This document shows positions 63,269 to 64,000 of a DNA stretch of 64,000 nucleotides, one piece after another. The first letter of the stretch is position 1. Each line of letters opens with the position of its first letter. A program made the position numbers and the translations under genes. The stretch is taken from contig JAPPAP010000029.1 in NCBI GenBank assembly GCA_026705465.1, positions 34,046-98,045 on the forward strand. Direction: 5' to 3'. The stretch comes from a bacterium (lineage in GTDB: Bacteria; Actinomycetota; Acidimicrobiia; Acidimicrobiales; Bin134). The notes beneath the pieces were generated by a model. That model had not been told where the DNA came from, ran no database searches, and saw nothing but the letters and a program-made list of their open reading frames with translations.

Positions 63269-63658
63269 ATGACCGCATTGCAGGAGATCCCCTGGAACGA
63301 TCTATGGGCCGCGGCTCGTGAGGCCTCAGCCGGGGCCTATGCCCCGTATTCGAAGCTGTCGGTGGGAGCGGCCGCGCTGACCGACGATGGCCGAGTAGTT
63401 TCGGGGTGCAACGTGGAGAACGCCTCCTACGGCCTCACCCTGTGCGCTGAATGCGGCCTGGTCGGCGACCTGCACCGTACCGGCGGCGGACGGCTGGTGG
63501 CGGTGGCGGTGACCGACGGCGATGGAAACCCACTCACCCCGTGCGGACGCTGCCGCCAACTGCTCTATGAGGCGGGCGGGGCAAGCTGCCAGGTGAACGA
63601 GATCCACACTGTGGGCGAGCTGCTGCCCGGCGCCTTCGGCCCCGAAGACCTGCCGTGA
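63269..63658 (+). CDS. cdd: Cytidine deaminase
   Basis: The 129 aa make uridine from cytidine in pyrimidine salvage. Zinc site residues are visible in ASYGLTLCAECGLV (Cys-Ala-Glu, catalytic Glu) and TPCGRCRQLL (Cys-xx-Cys). The N-terminal part has AYAPYSKLSVGAAALTDDGRVVSGCNVENA. This is the short homotetramer type. AAAGAGG precedes the ATG. It sits between the transporter and deoA, so the operon imports and breaks down pyrimidine nucleosides. Confidence 0.94.
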   Translation: MTALQEIPWNDLWAAAREASAGAYAPYSKLSVGAAALTDDGRVVSGCNVENASYGLTLCAECGLVGDLHRTGGGRLVAVAVTDGDGNPLTPCGRCRQLLYEAGGASCQVNEIHTVGELLPGAFGPEDLP

Positions 63659-64000
63659 ACGCGGTCGACCTCATCGTCGCCAAGCGAGATGGCGGCGAGC
63701 TGAGCGACGAGCAGATCAACTGGTTCATCGAAGGGATCACCTCGGGCTCCATCCCGGCTGAGCAAGCCGCCGCCCTGCTTATGGCCATCGTGTGGCGGGG
63801 AAAGACGCCCCGGGAGCTGGCCACTTGGACCGCAGCCATGATCGACAGCGGCCAGCGGCTGGACCTGTCCAGCCTGGCGCGGCCCACGGTCGACAAGCAT
63901 TCCACCGGCGGGGTGGGCGACAAGGTGTCGCTGGTGCTGTGTCCGCTGGTGGCGGCCTGCGGCGCGGCAGTGCCCCAGCTCTCCGGGCGGGGCCTGGGCC
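63655..64000 (+). CDS. deoA: Thymidine/pyrimidine-nucleoside phosphorylase, truncated at window edge
   Basis: Only 115 codons are in the window. The GTG start overlaps the cdd stop by 4 bp. The N-terminal domain shows NAVDLIVAKRDGGELSDEQINWFI, and the phosphate-binding motif VDKHSTGGVGDKVSLVL is complete. The enzyme splits pyrimidine deoxynucleosides with phosphate into base and deoxyribose 1-phosphate. The rest of the gene lies beyond base 64000. Confidence 0.92.
   Translation, partial: MNAVDLIVAKRDGGELSDEQINWFIEGITSGSIPAEQAAALLMAIVWRGKTPRELATWTAAMIDSGQRLDLSSLARPTVDKHSTGGVGDKVSLVLCPLVAACGAAVPQLSGRGLG

Overview
The window is about 64 kb of GC-rich DNA from an actinobacterium. An uncultured, aerobic, heterotrophic member of class Acidimicrobiia is my best guess. 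The evidence is the codon bias, the actinobacterial-type small ribosomal proteins bS22 and bL37, the actinobacterial order of housekeeping genes (eno-divIC, mazG-mfd-pth-rplY-prs-glmU, ispE-rsmA-tatD-metG), and the many amidohydrolase, SDR and acyl-CoA ligase genes. The lineage is inferred; no rRNA gene is present. I see no phage, insertion sequence, integrase or CRISPR array.

Region 1 (1-4.2 kb): an MBOAT O-acyltransferase followed by a truncated SGNH-type partner, a tRNA-Arg(CCT), and a GH20-like glycosidase.

Region 2 (4.2-17 kb, all minus strand) is the highlight: an apparently complete taurine dissimilation operon in the order tpa-tauA-tauB-tauC-pta-tetR-soeBC-soeA-xsc. Taurine would be imported by TauABC and deaminated by Tpa to sulfoacetaldehyde. 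Xsc would cleave this to sulfite and acetyl phosphate. Pta would make acetyl-CoA, and a SoeABC-like molybdenum enzyme would oxidise sulfite to sulfate with electrons passed to quinone. Three features stand out: SoeB and SoeC are fused, the TauB ATPase has a five-helix N-terminal membrane domain, and the tpa promoter has two 10-bp direct repeats placed 20 bp apart around its -10 box.

Region 3 (17-33 kb): a 2-oxoacid dehydrogenase (E1 alpha/beta, with E2 divergent), an MFS transporter, an unrecognised pretoxin-like protein, MenB, SDRs, amidohydrolase-family proteins, a CPBP protease, an NDP-forming acyl-CoA synthetase and a PaaK-like ligase. This looks like acyl-CoA and aromatic/ring catabolism, but no substrate can be read from sequence.

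Region 4 (33-36.7 kb): two small redox/membrane genes, an HNH endonuclease gene lying between two 87-bp direct repeats of a cupin gene's 3' end, that cupin gene and another amidohydrolase.

Region 5 (36.7-57.8 kb): mostly housekeeping genes, including two tiny ribosomal protein genes (bS22, bL37) and a GlmU that lacks most of its acetyltransferase domain.

Region 6 (57.8-64 kb): a nucleoside uptake and salvage operon (BMP lipoprotein, double ATPase, two permeases, cdd, deoA running off the end).

Many genes have a TAnnnT -10 box only 6-10 nt before the start codon and no Shine-Dalgarno sequence, which suggests widespread leaderless transcription. No gene-free stretch exceeds 300 bases.
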